A stretch of 64,000 nucleotides of DNA from Desulfovibrio ferrophilus (GTDB lineage: Bacteria; Desulfobacterota; Desulfovibrionia; Desulfovibrionales; Desulfovibrionaceae), in the NCBI RefSeq assembly GCF_003966735.1, contig NZ_AP017378.1:1535501-1599500 (forward strand), given 5' to 3'. Position numbers and translations under genes: made by a program. Positions 44,503-54,266 of the stretch are shown piece after piece. Below the pieces are notes generated by a model. That model worked only from the letters and a program-made list of their open reading frames with translations, did no database searches and was not told where the DNA came from. Position 1 is the stretch's first letter; every line of letters starts with the position of its first letter.

Positions 44503-46063
44503 TGTTCTGATCATCGGTGCCGGAGCCACCGGCACGGGCATCGCACGCGATCTCGCCCTGCGCGGTGTGCACTGCGTGGTGACTGAAAGCGGCGACATCA
44601 ATGCTGGCGCGTCGGGAGGCAACCACGGCCTGCTGCACAGTGGCGGGCGATACGTATCTAATGATACCGAAGCAGCCCGGGAATGCCACGAGGAAAACCT
44701 GCTGCTCAAGCGCTTGGCTCCCCAGTGCGTCGAGGACTGTGGCGGGCTGTTCGTTGCCGTTCAGGGTGACGATGAAAATTTCATCGCCGATTATCCCGGC
44801 TGGTGCGCCAAGGCCGGAGTCCCGGTCAAGACCATCGATCCAGATCTGGCCCGCGAAATGGAACCCGTCCTCTCGGACAAGCTTATCGCAGCTTATGAAG
44901 TTGCCGATGCATCCATCGATCCGTTCAAGCTTTCTCTCGAGAACATGGCCCACGCCAAGGCCCTGACCGGCTCCACTCTCTTGCGGCGCACGGCTGTGAT
45001 CGGCTTCGATATCGAGGCCGGGCGCATCGTTCGAGTCCAATTGGTGAATACCGTTACCGGCGAGAAATCAAGCATCGAAGCCACACAAATCGTCAATGCC
45101 GCCGGGGCCTGGACCGACCGAGTCGCCGCCATGGCCGGGGCCGACATTTCCATGCTCTATTCCCAGGGCACTCTGCTGGTGACCCACGAGCGCATGACCG
45201 ACCGGGTGGTCAACCGACTGCGTCCCCCCGGAGACGGAGATATTCTGGTTCCCGGAGGCACTGTTTCCATTCTGGGCACCACATCCGTGACCATCCCGAA
45301 CCCGGACCTGGCCCGGCCCACCGTGGCCGAAGTGGACGTCAACGTCCGCCAGGGAGCGGGTATGATTCCCTCGCTGATGGATACGCGCTATGTCCGCGCT
45401 TACTGCGGCGTACGCCCTCTGATCAGTGCAGGCGGTGGCGATGGTCGATCCGTGAGCCGAGGCTTTGCCCTGTTCGACCATGAGGATGCAAACCTGTCGA
45501 ATTTCTGTTCCGTGGCTGGCGGCAAACTGACCACCTTCCGCATGATGGCCGAAAAAACAGCCGATCTGGTGTGCCGCCGATTGGGCAACACCAAACCGAG
45601 TCTCACAGTCAGTGAACCTCTGCCCGAGGCCAGCGCCTGCGAATGGACCGAGCCCGGGCGCGCTCCCAAGCTGTGGGCAGCACGACACGACTCCGGCGAT
45701 GAACTGCTGTGCGAATGCGAGATGGTTCCCGCCAGTGCCGTGGATGAAATCATCCACTCCTGCCGCGACGAGTTTCCCGACCCGGGACTTCAGGCTCTGG
45801 GCAAGCGCAGCCGCATTGGCAAAGGCTCCTGCCAGGGCGCATTCTGCGGAGTCCGCGTTGCCGCACACCTCTATGAAAATGGACAAATGGACTCTCGCCA
45901 GGGACTGGTCAAAATGCGTGAATTCTTCGAGGAACGGTTCAAGGGCCAGCGCCCGGCGCTCTGGAATGCACAACTCGTTCAGGCCGAACTGGCCGAAGCC
46001 CTGCACTGTGGTCTCCTCGGCCTGGAGCTGGTCAACCCTGATGATCCGCAGGAGGTGGAATAG
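44492..46063 (+). CDS. glpA: Anaerobic glycerol-3-phosphate dehydrogenase subunit A
   Basis: 523 residues from ATG 44492 (GGAAGGCG upstream). The N-terminal FAD site is VLIIGAGATGTGIARDL. GASGGNHGLLHSGGRYV and FCSVAGGKLTTFR are typical of glycerol-3-phosphate dehydrogenases. The C-terminal part (from about residue 410) is a BFD-like [2Fe-2S] domain with CECE and GSCQGAFCG, as in GlpA. It oxidises glycerol 3-phosphate to dihydroxyacetone phosphate. glpB follows after one base; no glpC follows, but a CCG-type protein lies divergently upstream. No glpK or glpF is in the window. Confidence 0.92.
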   Translation: MQTDVLIIGAGATGTGIARDLALRGVHCVVTESGDINAGASGGNHGLLHSGGRYVSNDTEAARECHEENLLLKRLAPQCVEDCGGLFVAVQGDDENFIADYPGWCAKAGVPVKTIDPDLAREMEPVLSDKLIAAYEVADASIDPFKLSLENMAHAKALTGSTLLRRTAVIGFDIEAGRIVRVQLVNTVTGEKSSIEATQIVNAAGAWTDRVAAMAGADISMLYSQGTLLVTHERMTDRVVNRLRPPGDGDILVPGGTVSILGTTSVTIPNPDLARPTVAEVDVNVRQGAGMIPSLMDTRYVRAYCGVRPLISAGGGDGRSVSRGFALFDHEDANLSNFCSVAGGKLTTFRMMAEKTADLVCRRLGNTKPSLTVSEPLPEASACEWTEPGRAPKLWAARHDSGDELLCECEMVPASAVDEIIHSCRDEFPDPGLQALGKRSRIGKGSCQGAFCGVRVAAHLYENGQMDSRQGLVKMREFFEERFKGQRPALWNAQLVQAELAEALHCGLLGLELVNPDDPQEVE

Positions 46064-46064
46064 C

Positions 46065-47354
46065 ATGACGCCTTCCACCAACCTCACCTGCGATCTCGCC
46101 ATCGTGGGCACTGGCATTGCCGGCATGGCCGCCGCAGTGTTCGCCCGCAAGCAAGGGCTCTCCGTGGTTCAGGCAGGCAGCACAGGAGCGATTTCCTACA
46201 CAAGTGGTGTGTTCGACGTGCTGGGGGCCATCCCCGCCTCGGGCAAGGACGATGGGATCCGAACCATTCATCAGCCATTCGCCGGGATTCCGGCGCTGCT
46301 CGAAGCCTTCCCCGGACACCCCTATGGCAAAATCAGTCCAGAGGACATCCGCTGCGCTTTTCATGATCTGATCGAGTTCCTGCGCTATGCCGGGGTTTCC
46401 TATCAGGCAGGGAGTGACCGCAACTACCGCGTCATTTCACCGGCTGGAACACTCAAGCACACTTGGTGTGTTCCCAAGACGGTTCTGCCCGGGTGTATCG
46501 CCCTGGAGGAAAAAACCCCGACCTTGATCCTGGGTTTCAAGGGCCTCAAGGGCTTTTCCGCACGCCAGGTCGTGGCTAACCTGAAAGAATTCTGGCCCGG
46601 ACTGCGGGCAGAGCGCATCGAATTCCCCGGGTTCGAAAGCGGAGAACTCTATACCGAGCAACTGGCGCGCACTCTGGAAACCCCAGATGCCAGGCAGCGT
46701 TTGGCCGAGGCCATCGCGCCCCTTCTGAGCGATGCCAGGGCCGTCGGGATGCCCGCTGTCATGGGCATGCACAGGCCCATCAAGGTCGCCCAGGACCTCG
46801 CCATGCGTCTTGGCGTACCGGTCTTCGAAGTACCCACCATGCCTCCGGGAGTTCCCGGAATCCGCCTCAAGGAAGCCTTCGAGGACAAGCTGCCTGAAAT
46901 TGGTGTAGACTTGTTCTGCCAACAGCAGATCTCCGGAACAATACCGGCTTCGGATTCGCCATTTACCCTGCGTATAACTGGCCAACCCGTGGAGCGTGAG
47001 GTCAGAGCGAATCACGTGCTGCTGGCTTCGGGCCGCTTCCTCGGAGGAGGCTTGGCAGGCTCGTTGGACGGCATTGCCGAAACCGTTTTCGATCTGGACG
47101 TGGTTCAACCCGAAACCCGCTCGAACTGGTATCAGGTCGACTACTTTGATCCGCGCGGCCATGCTATACATACCACAGGGCTTCAGACTGATGATAAATT
47201 TCGTCCTTTGGACGAGAACAACGCACCGGTCCATCCGCGGCTCTTTGCTGCAGGGTCAATCCTGGCCCATCAGGATTGGATTCGGATGAAATGCGGTGCA
47301 GGCGTCGCCATTGCCACGGCCTACGCAGCCGTGGAGGCCATAGCCAAGCCATAA
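46065..47354 (+). CDS. glpB: Anaerobic glycerol-3-phosphate dehydrogenase subunit B
   Basis: 429 residues from ATG 46065, with GGAGGTGGAATAGC spanning the end of glpA. The N-terminal flavin-binding motif is LAIVGTGIAGMAAAVFA, and the late FAVAG-type segment reads HPRLFAAGSILAHQDW. GlpB passes electrons from GlpA toward a membrane partner. A pair of Pro-rich stretches (FEVPTMPPGVPG) matches the family. The next gene, phnD, is 156 bases away after a GGTTCCC/GGGAGCC hairpin (47370-47397). Confidence 0.9.
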   Translation: MTPSTNLTCDLAIVGTGIAGMAAAVFARKQGLSVVQAGSTGAISYTSGVFDVLGAIPASGKDDGIRTIHQPFAGIPALLEAFPGHPYGKISPEDIRCAFHDLIEFLRYAGVSYQAGSDRNYRVISPAGTLKHTWCVPKTVLPGCIALEEKTPTLILGFKGLKGFSARQVVANLKEFWPGLRAERIEFPGFESGELYTEQLARTLETPDARQRLAEAIAPLLSDARAVGMPAVMGMHRPIKVAQDLAMRLGVPVFEVPTMPPGVPGIRLKEAFEDKLPEIGVDLFCQQQISGTIPASDSPFTLRITGQPVEREVRANHVLLASGRFLGGGLAGSLDGIAETVFDLDVVQPETRSNWYQVDYFDPRGHAIHTTGLQTDDKFRPLDENNAPVHPRLFAAGSILAHQDWIRMKCGAGVAIATAYAAVEAIAKP

Positions 47355-47510
47355 TTTTTAGTTTTATACGGGTTCCCTACTGCAACGGTGGGAGCCTTGG
47401 TTGGTCGCTCTGCGATCACTTTCAAGGTTCGTTGCGGGAATCCGTGATGTGTCGAGGAGGAAGGTATGGAAGGCCATGCCTTGGGAGAAACCTTTGTGGA
47501 ACAGGAGAGT

Positions 47511-48527
47511 ATGATGAAAAAACTGCTGACCCTGCTGGCCATGGCTTTGGTCCTGGCCCTGGCAGCCCCCGCTTTTGCGGCCGACTGCCAGAATCGAGGC
47601 ACTCTGGACGAGATGTACTGTGACAACGACAAAGACCTCACGGCCGATCTGGCCGAGGCCGGCCAGTGCAAGGACCCCAGCACCCTGGTGTTTACCTACA
47701 CCCCGGTTGAGGACCCTGCAGTCTACCGTGACGCCTTCGCCGACTTCCAGGAGTACCTGGGTGAAGCCACTGGCAAAAAGGTTGTCTACTACACCGTGCA
47801 GTCCAACGCCGCCGAGGTCGAAGCCATGCGTTCCGGCCGCCTGCACATCGCTGGCTTCTCCACCGGCCCCACCGGCTTTGCCGTCAATCTCGCCGGTTAT
47901 GTCCCCATCGCAGTCAAGGGTTACGCTGAAGGCTTCCAGGGCTACAACCTGATCGTGGTTGTCAAAAAAGACAGCCCCATCCAGAGCCTTGCCGATCTGA
48001 AGGGCAAGAAGGTTGCTCATACCTCCGCCTCTTCCAACTCCGGCAACCTGGCCCCCAGGGCCCTGTTCCCGCCCCTGGGCATCACCCCGGACAAGGACTA
48101 CACCGTGGTCTACTCCGGCAAGCATGACCAGTCCGTTCTGGGCGTTGCCCACGGCGACTATGACGCCGCTCCTGTGGCTTCCGACGTGTATCATCGCATG
48201 GTGCGTGCCGGCCGTGTAGACGCGGATGCCCTGCGTATCGTGTTCACCAGCCCCAAGTTCCCCACGTCCTCCTTCGGCTACTCCAATCAGCTGTGCCCCG
48301 GTCTGGCGCAGAAGATCGTTGGTGCTTTCCACGCCTACCGCTTCACCCCCGAGATGGTGAAAACCTTCGGTGGAGCTGACCGCTTCTACCCCGTGACCTA
48401 CGCTGCCGACTGGAAAGTCATTCGCGACATCGCCGCCGCCACGGGCACCAGCTACAACAATGCTGGTCTGAAGAAGATGGCAGAAAAAGAAGCAGCAAAG
48501 GCTGCCAAGAAAAAGGCAAAGAAGTAA
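47511..48527 (+). CDS. phnD: Phosphonate/organophosphate-type ABC transporter, substrate-binding protein
   Basis: 338 residues from ATG 47511 (AGGAGAGT upstream), giving a clean signal peptide MMKKLLTLLAMALVLALAAPAFA. An in-frame ATG at 47466 has an even better ribosome site (GAGGAGGAAGGT) and would add 15 residues ahead of the signal. PhnD features are MRSGRLHIAGFSTGPTG, KGKKVAHTSASSNSGNL with the Ser/Thr anion-binding loop, and VAHGDYDAAPVASDV. The C-terminus is a Lys/Ala tail. It would catch a phosphonate, phosphite or phosphate ester in the periplasm; no C-P lyase genes are near. Confidence 0.9.
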   Translation: MMKKLLTLLAMALVLALAAPAFAADCQNRGTLDEMYCDNDKDLTADLAEAGQCKDPSTLVFTYTPVEDPAVYRDAFADFQEYLGEATGKKVVYYTVQSNAAEVEAMRSGRLHIAGFSTGPTGFAVNLAGYVPIAVKGYAEGFQGYNLIVVVKKDSPIQSLADLKGKKVAHTSASSNSGNLAPRALFPPLGITPDKDYTVVYSGKHDQSVLGVAHGDYDAAPVASDVYHRMVRAGRVDADALRIVFTSPKFPTSSFGYSNQLCPGLAQKIVGAFHAYRFTPEMVKTFGGADRFYPVTYAADWKVIRDIAAATGTSYNNAGLKKMAEKEAAKAAKKKAKK

Positions 48528-48536
48528 TAGAGCAAT

Positions 48537-49331
48537 ATGGTGAACAATCAAAATAATGGGAACGGGGGCCAAGGCCCCCGCTCCCTTACCGTCAACAATC
48601 TCGTCAAGGAATACGTCTCCGGCAAACCCGTTCTCAAGGGAATATCCTTTGAAGTTACGGGCCGGACGACTGTCGGCATCATTGGTCCTTCAGGCACGGG
48701 CAAGAGCACACTGCTCCGATGCATCAACCGCCTGATCGAACCCACCAGCGGCTCCATCGAAGTCTCAAGGCAGGAAATCACCTCTCTTTCCGGACGTGAT
48801 CTGCGGCTGGCACGCCACTACATCGGCATGGTCTTCCAGGAGTTCAACCTCGTGGAACGCCTGACCGTCATTGAAAACGTGCTCTGCGGCCGCCTGGGAT
48901 TCGTCCCCGTCTGGCGAGCCTGGTTGCGCAAATACCCGCAACAGGACATCGACCGGGCCTTTGAGCTGATCCAGATGGTCGGCCTTGAGGACTTTGCCAC
49001 CGCCCGGGCGGATGAACTGTCCGGTGGTCAGCGCCAGCGCGTAGGTATTGCCCGTGCTGTGATGCAGAACCCGCACATCATCATGGCGGACGAACCGACC
49101 TCCTCGCTGGACCCCAAGACCTCCGTGGAAATCATGGAACTCTTGAACAATTTTTCCAGCACCCAGGATATTCCGGTACTCATCAACATCCATGATGTGA
49201 ATCTCGCCAAGCGCTTCACCGACCGGATCATCGGCATGTCCGAAGGACACATCGTGTTCGACGGCTCTCCCGATGACCTGACCGATGAACACCTGATGCA
49301 GATCTATGGCGGCGAGGAGTGGCTGACATGA
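48537..49331 (+). CDS. phnC: Phosphonate-type ABC transporter, ATP-binding protein
   Basis: 264 residues: Walker [11 protein letters not shown]-loop MVFQEFNL, signature [14 protein letters not shown], Walker [13 protein letters not shown] and switch His in [28 protein letters not shown] is the stretch typical of PhnC. It starts nine bases after phnD and overlaps the first permease gene by four bases (ATGA). Confidence 0.93.
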   Translation: MVNNQNNGNGGQGPRSLTVNNLVKEYVSGKPVLKGISFEVTGRTTVGIIGPSGTGKSTLLRCINRLIEPTSGSIEVSRQEITSLSGRDLRLARHYIGMVFQEFNLVERLTVIENVLCGRLGFVPVWRAWLRKYPQQDIDRAFELIQMVGLEDFATARADELSGGQRQRVGIARAVMQNPHIIMADEPTSSLDPKTSVEIMELLNNFSSTQDIPVLINIHDVNLAKRFTDRIIGMSEGHIVFDGSPDDLTDEHLMQIYGGEEWLT

Positions 49332-50119
49332 GCGCCCATTCCCAGACCCTGAGAAAACCGTTCCCGGCGAACAATCTCGCCCGGCTGGGTTGGGTGGCAC
49401 TCGCGGTCTACACGATTTATGCCTTGAGCGCCCTGGACATCACCTGGGACCGTTTCGTGATGGGCCTCGGCAATGGTGCCGAATTCCTGGGCGAAATGAT
49501 CCCGCCCAATTTCGAGCGCTGGAAGCTGCTTGTCGAGAACCTGATCGAGACCGTGGAAATCGCCATCATTGCCTCGGCATTCGGTATCACCCTGTCGCTG
49601 CCCATCGGGCTGATGTCGGCACGCAACTTGATGCCTGCCTGGGCCACATGGCCGGCGCGCACCGTGATCTGCGTGTGCCGCTCGTTCCACCCCGTGATCT
49701 TCGCCATTCTGTTCGTAAAGGCTGTGGGCTTCGGCCCCATGGCGGGCATCCTGACGCTGATCTTTGCGTCCATCGGGTTCATCGGCAAACTCTTTGCCGA
49801 GGCTATCGAGGAAATTTCCTTGAAGCCCGTTGAAGCCTGCAAAGCCGCAGGAGCACCCTTCCTGAGCGTCCTGATCTACGCGGTGTTACCCCAGGTGCTG
49901 AACCGTTTCATCGGTTTTGCCACCTACCAGTTCGACGCCAACATGCGCAACTCGACCATGGTCGGCATCGTGGGCGCAGGTGGTATCGGTGGAACATTGT
50001 TCGCCGCATTCCAGCGCTTTGACTACGACTTCCTGTGCACGATCCTGCTGTCCATCATCGGTTTGATCATGATCAGTGAATATCTGGCCGTGAAGGTCAA
50101 GGCGGTGTTCAATGACTGA
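49328..50119 (+). CDS. phnE: Phosphonate-type ABC transporter, permease 1
   Basis: 263 residues from ATG 49328, overlapping the phnC stop. About five or six membrane helices, with the coupling loop around [24 protein letters not shown] matching the EAA motif of PhnE. Two adjacent phnE genes imply a heterodimeric channel. Confidence 0.92.
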   Translation: MSAHSQTLRKPFPANNLARLGWVALAVYTIYALSALDITWDRFVMGLGNGAEFLGEMIPPNFERWKLLVENLIETVEIAIIASAFGITLSLPIGLMSARNLMPAWATWPARTVICVCRSFHPVIFAILFVKAVGFGPMAGILTLIFASIGFIGKLFAEAIEEISLKPVEACKAAGAPFLSVLIYAVLPQVLNRFIGFATYQFDANMRNSTMVGIVGAGGIGGTLFAAFQRFDYDFLCTILLSIIGLIMISEYLAVKVKAVFND

Positions 50120-50909
50120 TCAACACTATGAATGGGAGCGTTTCACTCCGGCGCAGAGGCTGGCGCGATTCACCATTTTCCTGGGAATTGCCATCGGATT
50201 CATGCTCTCCCTGCGTACAGTGGAGATCATTCCCGAGTTCCTGTATGATGCACCGTCTCAAATCGGAGATCTGTTTGCCCGCATGTGGCCACCGGATACG
50301 GGAAGCTACGCGGTCAATATCCACGATGCCCTGATCGAAACGCTGAATATCGCAGGACTTGGCACCATGCTGGCGCTGCTGCTGGCACTGCCCGTGGGCC
50401 TGATGTCCGCCAAGAACATCACCCGTATTCCCGCGCTGAACTGGTTTGCCAAGCTCATCCTTGTCTCATCACGCTCGGTCAACTCCCTGGTCTGGGCCAT
50501 CCTGTTCGTGGCGGTCTTCGGACCGGGCGCACTGGCAGGGACCGTGGCCATCGGATTCCGATCCATTGGATTCTGCGGCAAGCTGATGGGCGAGGCCCTG
50601 GAAGAATGCGACCCCGGCCCCATCGAGGCCTTAAAGGCCGCGGGGGCACCGTGGACCAGCATCTTCCTGAAAGGCTACTGGCCGCAAATTGCGCCCGCCT
50701 TCTGGGGAATCACCCTGTTCCGCTGGGACATCAACGTCCGCGAATCATCAGTCATCGGGCTGGTGGGTGCTGGCGGCATTGGTGTGGCTCTGGACACGGC
50801 TTTGAACCTTTTCCGGTGGGACGAAGTCTCCCTGATTCTGCTCTGCATCTTCGCGGTGGTCATCGCCGCCGAGATTCTGGTTACCAAGATCAGAGAACGG
50901 ATCATCTAA
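50112..50909 (+). CDS. phnE: Phosphonate-type ABC transporter, permease 2
   Basis: 265 residues; overlaps the first permease gene by eight bases. Membrane helices and the EAA-like loop GKLMGEALEECDPGPIEALKAAGA are conserved, and the end GLVGAGGIGVALDTALNLFRWDEV matches PhnE. An intrinsic terminator follows 26 bases after the stop, closing the phnDCEE operon. Confidence 0.92.
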   Translation: MTDQHYEWERFTPAQRLARFTIFLGIAIGFMLSLRTVEIIPEFLYDAPSQIGDLFARMWPPDTGSYAVNIHDALIETLNIAGLGTMLALLLALPVGLMSAKNITRIPALNWFAKLILVSSRSVNSLVWAILFVAVFGPGALAGTVAIGFRSIGFCGKLMGEALEECDPGPIEALKAAGAPWTSIFLKGYWPQIAPAFWGITLFRWDINVRESSVIGLVGAGGIGVALDTALNLFRWDEVSLILLCIFAVVIAAEILVTKIRERII

Positions 50910-50934
50910 CCGACTCAATGAAATGAACGACATG

Positions 50935-50966
50935 GGCGCCGCTTCCACTGGGGGCGGCGCCTTTTT
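50935..50966 (+). terminator. Intrinsic terminator of phnDCEE
   Basis: GGCGCCGC (50935-50942) pairs with GCGGCGCC (50954-50961), followed by five Ts. Confidence 0.92.
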
Positions 50967-50983
50967 CACCCCGGAGAGCACTC

Positions 50984-51772
50984 ATGAAGCCACTGGCCGA
51001 AATGCCCGAAGCCGTCCGTAAATCCATCCGATTCGTTCTCACGGACATTGACGACACCTTGACCGATGAAGGCCGCCTCGGTGCCGGGGCCTACGGTGCC
51101 TTGCAGCGCTTGCGTGAGGCCGGGTTGAAAGTCATTCCCATCACGGGACGTCCTGCCGGATGGTGTGATCACATTGCCCGCATGTGGCCTGTGGACGGAG
51201 TGGTGGGCGAAAACGGGGCGTTCTATTTTCGCTATGACGATTCCAAAAAACGAATGATCCGACGGTTCATGAAGGACGAGCCCCAACGCACCGAAGATCG
51301 CCGAAAGTTGGCCAAACTGCGCCAACGCATTCTGGCCGAAGTACCCGGAGCAGGATTGTCCGCCGACCAACCTTACAGGGAGGCCGATCTGGCCATCGAT
51401 TTCTGTGAAGACGTCCCTGCCCTGGACAAGACTCAGGTCGCCCGCATCGTCGAGCTTTTCGAAGAAGCCGGTGCCCATGCCAAGGTCAGTTCCATCCACG
51501 TCAATGGCTGGTTTGGCGACTGGGACAAACTCTCCATGACCCGTCTGATGCTCAGCGAACAGTTCGATACAGATCTGGATGCCATACGCGACTCGATTGT
51601 CTTTAGCGGTGATTCCCCCAATGACGCCCCCATGTTCGGCTTCTTCCCCAATTCCATGGGTGTGGCCAATGTACTGGACTTCCGGGGTGAACTTGACGCT
51701 GAACCCGGCTGGATTTCCCACAGCAGGGGGGGCGCTGGCTTTGTTGAATTGGCAGAGCTATTGCTCGGCTAG
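50984..51772 (+). CDS. HAD-superfamily hydrolase, subclass IIB (phosphatase)
   Basis: 262 residues. HAD motif I is LTDIDDTLTDEG (nucleophile Asp in DIDDT), motif II is PITGRPAG, and motif IV is VFSGDSPNDAPMFG; the cap domain between them is of the Cof/phosphosugar phosphatase type. It lies 18 bases after the phn terminator in the same direction, so read-through may co-express it with the transporter. It would then act on an imported or derived phosphate ester. Related enzymes include mannosyl-3-phosphoglycerate and sucrose-phosphate phosphatases; the substrate is unknown. Confidence 0.88.
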   Translation: MKPLAEMPEAVRKSIRFVLTDIDDTLTDEGRLGAGAYGALQRLREAGLKVIPITGRPAGWCDHIARMWPVDGVVGENGAFYFRYDDSKKRMIRRFMKDEPQRTEDRRKLAKLRQRILAEVPGAGLSADQPYREADLAIDFCEDVPALDKTQVARIVELFEEAGAHAKVSSIHVNGWFGDWDKLSMTRLMLSEQFDTDLDAIRDSIVFSGDSPNDAPMFGFFPNSMGVANVLDFRGELDAEPGWISHSRGGAGFVELAELLLG

Positions 51773-51999
51773 CACTCCGCAAAAGCAGTATCCCTTCAGG
51801 GCCTTCACTACTCTATACATTATCCAAATATGTCAAACTAAGCTTTTATTATTTACATTTTTCAGAAGTGATATCCCATTATCGTCAAATCGCAAAAATT
51901 GTACACATTCATTCCCAAAAGAATATTCTTATATTTCATGGTATTAAACTCTCAGCGCACAGTCTTTAGCTTAGGCACCGTTGTTGCAATGCTCATCCC

Positions 52000-53613
52000 A
52001 TGTCACGCAGCATCAGCGCCCTCAAGCTCCAGGTACTTTCGGAAGTCAGTGCCATTATCCACAAAGCCCTGAATCTGGAAGAGGCCTTGCAGGAAGTCTT
52101 GCGCATCCTGTCCTCGACCCTGTCCATGGAGCGCGCCACCGTTACCCTTCTGGACCGTGACTCCGGTCATCTGGTGATCATGGCCTCACATGGCCTGTCT
52201 GAACAGGAACGCCAGCGTGGTGTCTATCGCTCCGGCGAAGGTGTCACGGGAACCATCTTCCGCACCGTCAAACCGTTGCATATCCCTGATGTCACCTGCG
52301 ACCCCCTGTTCCTGGACAGAACCGGGGCGCGAAGCAGCCAGGACTGCCGCATTTCCTACACGGGAGTGCCCATCATCCTGAATAACGAACCCATCGGCGT
52401 CCTCTCCGTAGACCGGCTGTTCAGCGGCGAAACCACCGTACAGGAAGACATCGAATTCCTGACCGTACTGGCAACGCTTATCGCCCAGTTCACAAAGCTC
52501 AATGAAGTCGTTCGCGCACGCGAGGAAGAACTACGACGTGAAAACGTGACTCTCAAATACCAGTTGTCCAAGGAAGCACGCGGCCCTTACATCGTGGGCA
52601 AGAGCCCTCCCATGCAGGAGGTGGAGCGACAGGTTGCCAAGGTGGCCCCAACTCGGGCAACTGTGTTGCTGCTGGGAGAATCCGGCACAGGTAAGACCCT
52701 TATCGCGCGCATCATTCACGACCTGTCCGATCGCAAGACCAACCCCTTCGTCAAGGTCAACTGCGCCAGCATCCCTGAAAATCTGCTGGAAAGTGAGCTT
52801 TTTGGATACGAACGTGGAGCCTTTACCGGCGCCACGGGTTCCAAGGCCGGGCGCTTTGAGGATGCCAACAAAGGCAGTATCTTTCTGGATGAAATCGGAG
52901 AACTTTCCCTGGGGCTTCAGGCCAAGCTGCTGAGGGTCTTACAGGACCGGGAGTTTGAACGTCTTGGCGGTAACCGGACTATCCGCACTGATGTACGCAT
53001 CCTGACAGCCACCAACCGCGACCTGCGTGACCTGGTCGATCAGGGACGATTCCGCCTTGACCTGTACTACCGACTGAATGTCTTTCCCCTCACCGTGCCC
53101 CCACTTCGACGGCGCAAGGAAGACGTCATCGGCCTGCTCAACCATTTCCTGCGGAAGATGGCCCATGAGTATGGGCGCGACCTCTATTTCAGCCCCGAAG
53201 CACTGACATTGCTTAACAACCACGACTGGCCCGGAAACGTTCGGGAACTGGAAAACATGGTTGAACGGCTGGTGATCATGGCTGAAGCCAACCGCATTGA
53301 CGCGCAGCTCATCGGTCTGGCCATGGAGCCGGAATCGACCCGCATCACACCCGAGTCCCATAGCTCAGAACCAGCGCCACAGGCGCAGCACCAGACCTCG
53401 CAGGGCAGAAAGCAATCCCTGAAAGAAATCGAACGAGCCGAAATCCTGAACGCCCTGCGCGAGAGTAATTGGATCAAACGACGTGCGGGTGTTGCACTGG
53501 GGCTTACCGAACGACAGATCGGATACCGCATCAAGAAATTTGGACTCGAAGAACGCGTGGCGACGGAGCGCATGCGTTGCCGCAGCGTGAACCAAATGAA
53601 CACTGTTCCTTAA
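52000..53613 (+). CDS. nifA: Nif-specific sigma-54 activator NifA
   Basis: 537 residues. A GAF domain (about 15-170) precedes an AAA+ domain (about 205-435) with Walker A GESGTGKT, an intact GAFTGA loop and Walker [13 protein letters not shown] Fis-type helix-turn-helix (about 480-515, [20 protein letters not shown]) completes the NifA plan. A helix-turn-helix ending YRIKKFG and position next to nifB-nifN-nifE-nifK-nifD support NifA rather than another activator. No good ribosome site precedes ATG 52000; the 227-base gap upstream is A+T-rich and shows no clear sigma-54 box. Convergent with the nif structural operon. Confidence 0.9.
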   Translation: MSRSISALKLQVLSEVSAIIHKALNLEEALQEVLRILSSTLSMERATVTLLDRDSGHLVIMASHGLSEQERQRGVYRSGEGVTGTIFRTVKPLHIPDVTCDPLFLDRTGARSSQDCRISYTGVPIILNNEPIGVLSVDRLFSGETTVQEDIEFLTVLATLIAQFTKLNEVVRAREEELRRENVTLKYQLSKEARGPYIVGKSPPMQEVERQVAKVAPTRATVLLLGESGTGKTLIARIIHDLSDRKTNPFVKVNCASIPENLLESELFGYERGAFTGATGSKAGRFEDANKGSIFLDEIGELSLGLQAKLLRVLQDREFERLGGNRTIRTDVRILTATNRDLRDLVDQGRFRLDLYYRLNVFPLTVPPLRRRKEDVIGLLNHFLRKMAHEYGRDLYFSPEALTLLNNHDWPGNVRELENMVERLVIMAEANRIDAQLIGLAMEPESTRITPESHSSEPAPQAQHQTSQGRKQSLKEIERAEILNALRESNWIKRRAGVALGLTERQIGYRIKKFGLEERVATERMRCRSVNQMNTVP

Positions 53614-53671
53614 ATTTGAAGGTAACTCCCACCCTCACTCGGTTGCAAGGAGTCCCAACTTGCAGCTGCAC

Positions 53672-53707
53672 AAAAAGGCCCCTCGGATTCAATCCGAAGG
53701 GCCTTTT
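53672..53707 (+). terminator. Bidirectional terminator after nifA
   Basis: AAAAGGCCC-TCGGATT and AATCCGA-GGGCCTTTT form a long stem with a two-base loop and A/T flanks on both sides. It separates nifA from the convergent small gene of the nif operon. Confidence 0.9.
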
Positions 53708-53731
53708 CAGTAGGAGTGCCGCTGTTTGGCG

Positions 53732-53977
53732 TTACGAGGCTGGGCCAATGGTTCGCACCGAGGCGATCATCTCCCAATCGTAATAGGTATTCATGGTCTT
53801 GCCATCGTCCTGGCAAGTCACACGCACAAACTCTTCGCCCAGGAATAAAACGGCCTCGCTATAGACCGGGCCTTCATTAACCTGCAGGGCAATGTCCTTG
53901 CGCAACTTGCGGGACATGGTGCCCTGCACGGGCTTGGAAGCATATTCAAACACTTTTTCCAAAGTTCCCTTGTTCAT
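53732..53977 (-). CDS. Small protein of unknown function at the end of the nif cluster
   Basis: 81 residues, soluble, slightly acidic, one Cys. AAGGGAGAACGAAC precedes the ATG. No family was recognised. It lies at the end of the nif region, behind repeat A, and stops before the shared terminator, so a nif-related role is possible but unsupported. A strand-rich middle part (ALQVNEGPVYSEAVLFLG, then EFVRVTCQDDG) suggests a compact beta fold. Confidence 0.65.
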   Translation of the reverse strand: MNKGTLEKVFEYASKPVQGTMSRKLRKDIALQVNEGPVYSEAVLFLGEEFVRVTCQDDGKTMNTYYDWEMIASVRTIGPAS

Positions 53978-54138
53978 GTTCGTTCTCCCTTGTGAAAAGT
54001 TGATTACTTCTATTTCAAATAATTCGGACGGTTAATCACGGGGCAAACATAAAGTTCCTTCTTTGCCGCCCCGCGCAATCGCTCATAGGCGTTAAACGAC
54101 GTAGTCGGCCCCCTCGTCCACCGTCGCAGTGCGCCCTG

Positions 54139-54265
54139 CCGAATCGTTCAAAAATGGTGTGGATGCGAGGCGAAAGGCGGATTTGAGATCGCTGCGTATT
54201 CCTCATACGCAAGAGTTAAAATCCGCCGCAGCAACAATGCAGGCACCCGTTTTTCACCGGTTCGG
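54139..54265. repeat. Nif-region palindromic repeat A
   Basis: About 127 bases with complementary ends (CCGAATCG...CGGTTCGG), inner arms (GGCGGATTT with AAATCCGCC-like) and a central TGCGTATTCCTCATACGCA palindrome. It begins directly after the nifB stop codon. It belongs to the same family as repeats B, C and D. Confidence 0.75.
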
Positions 54266-54266
54266 C

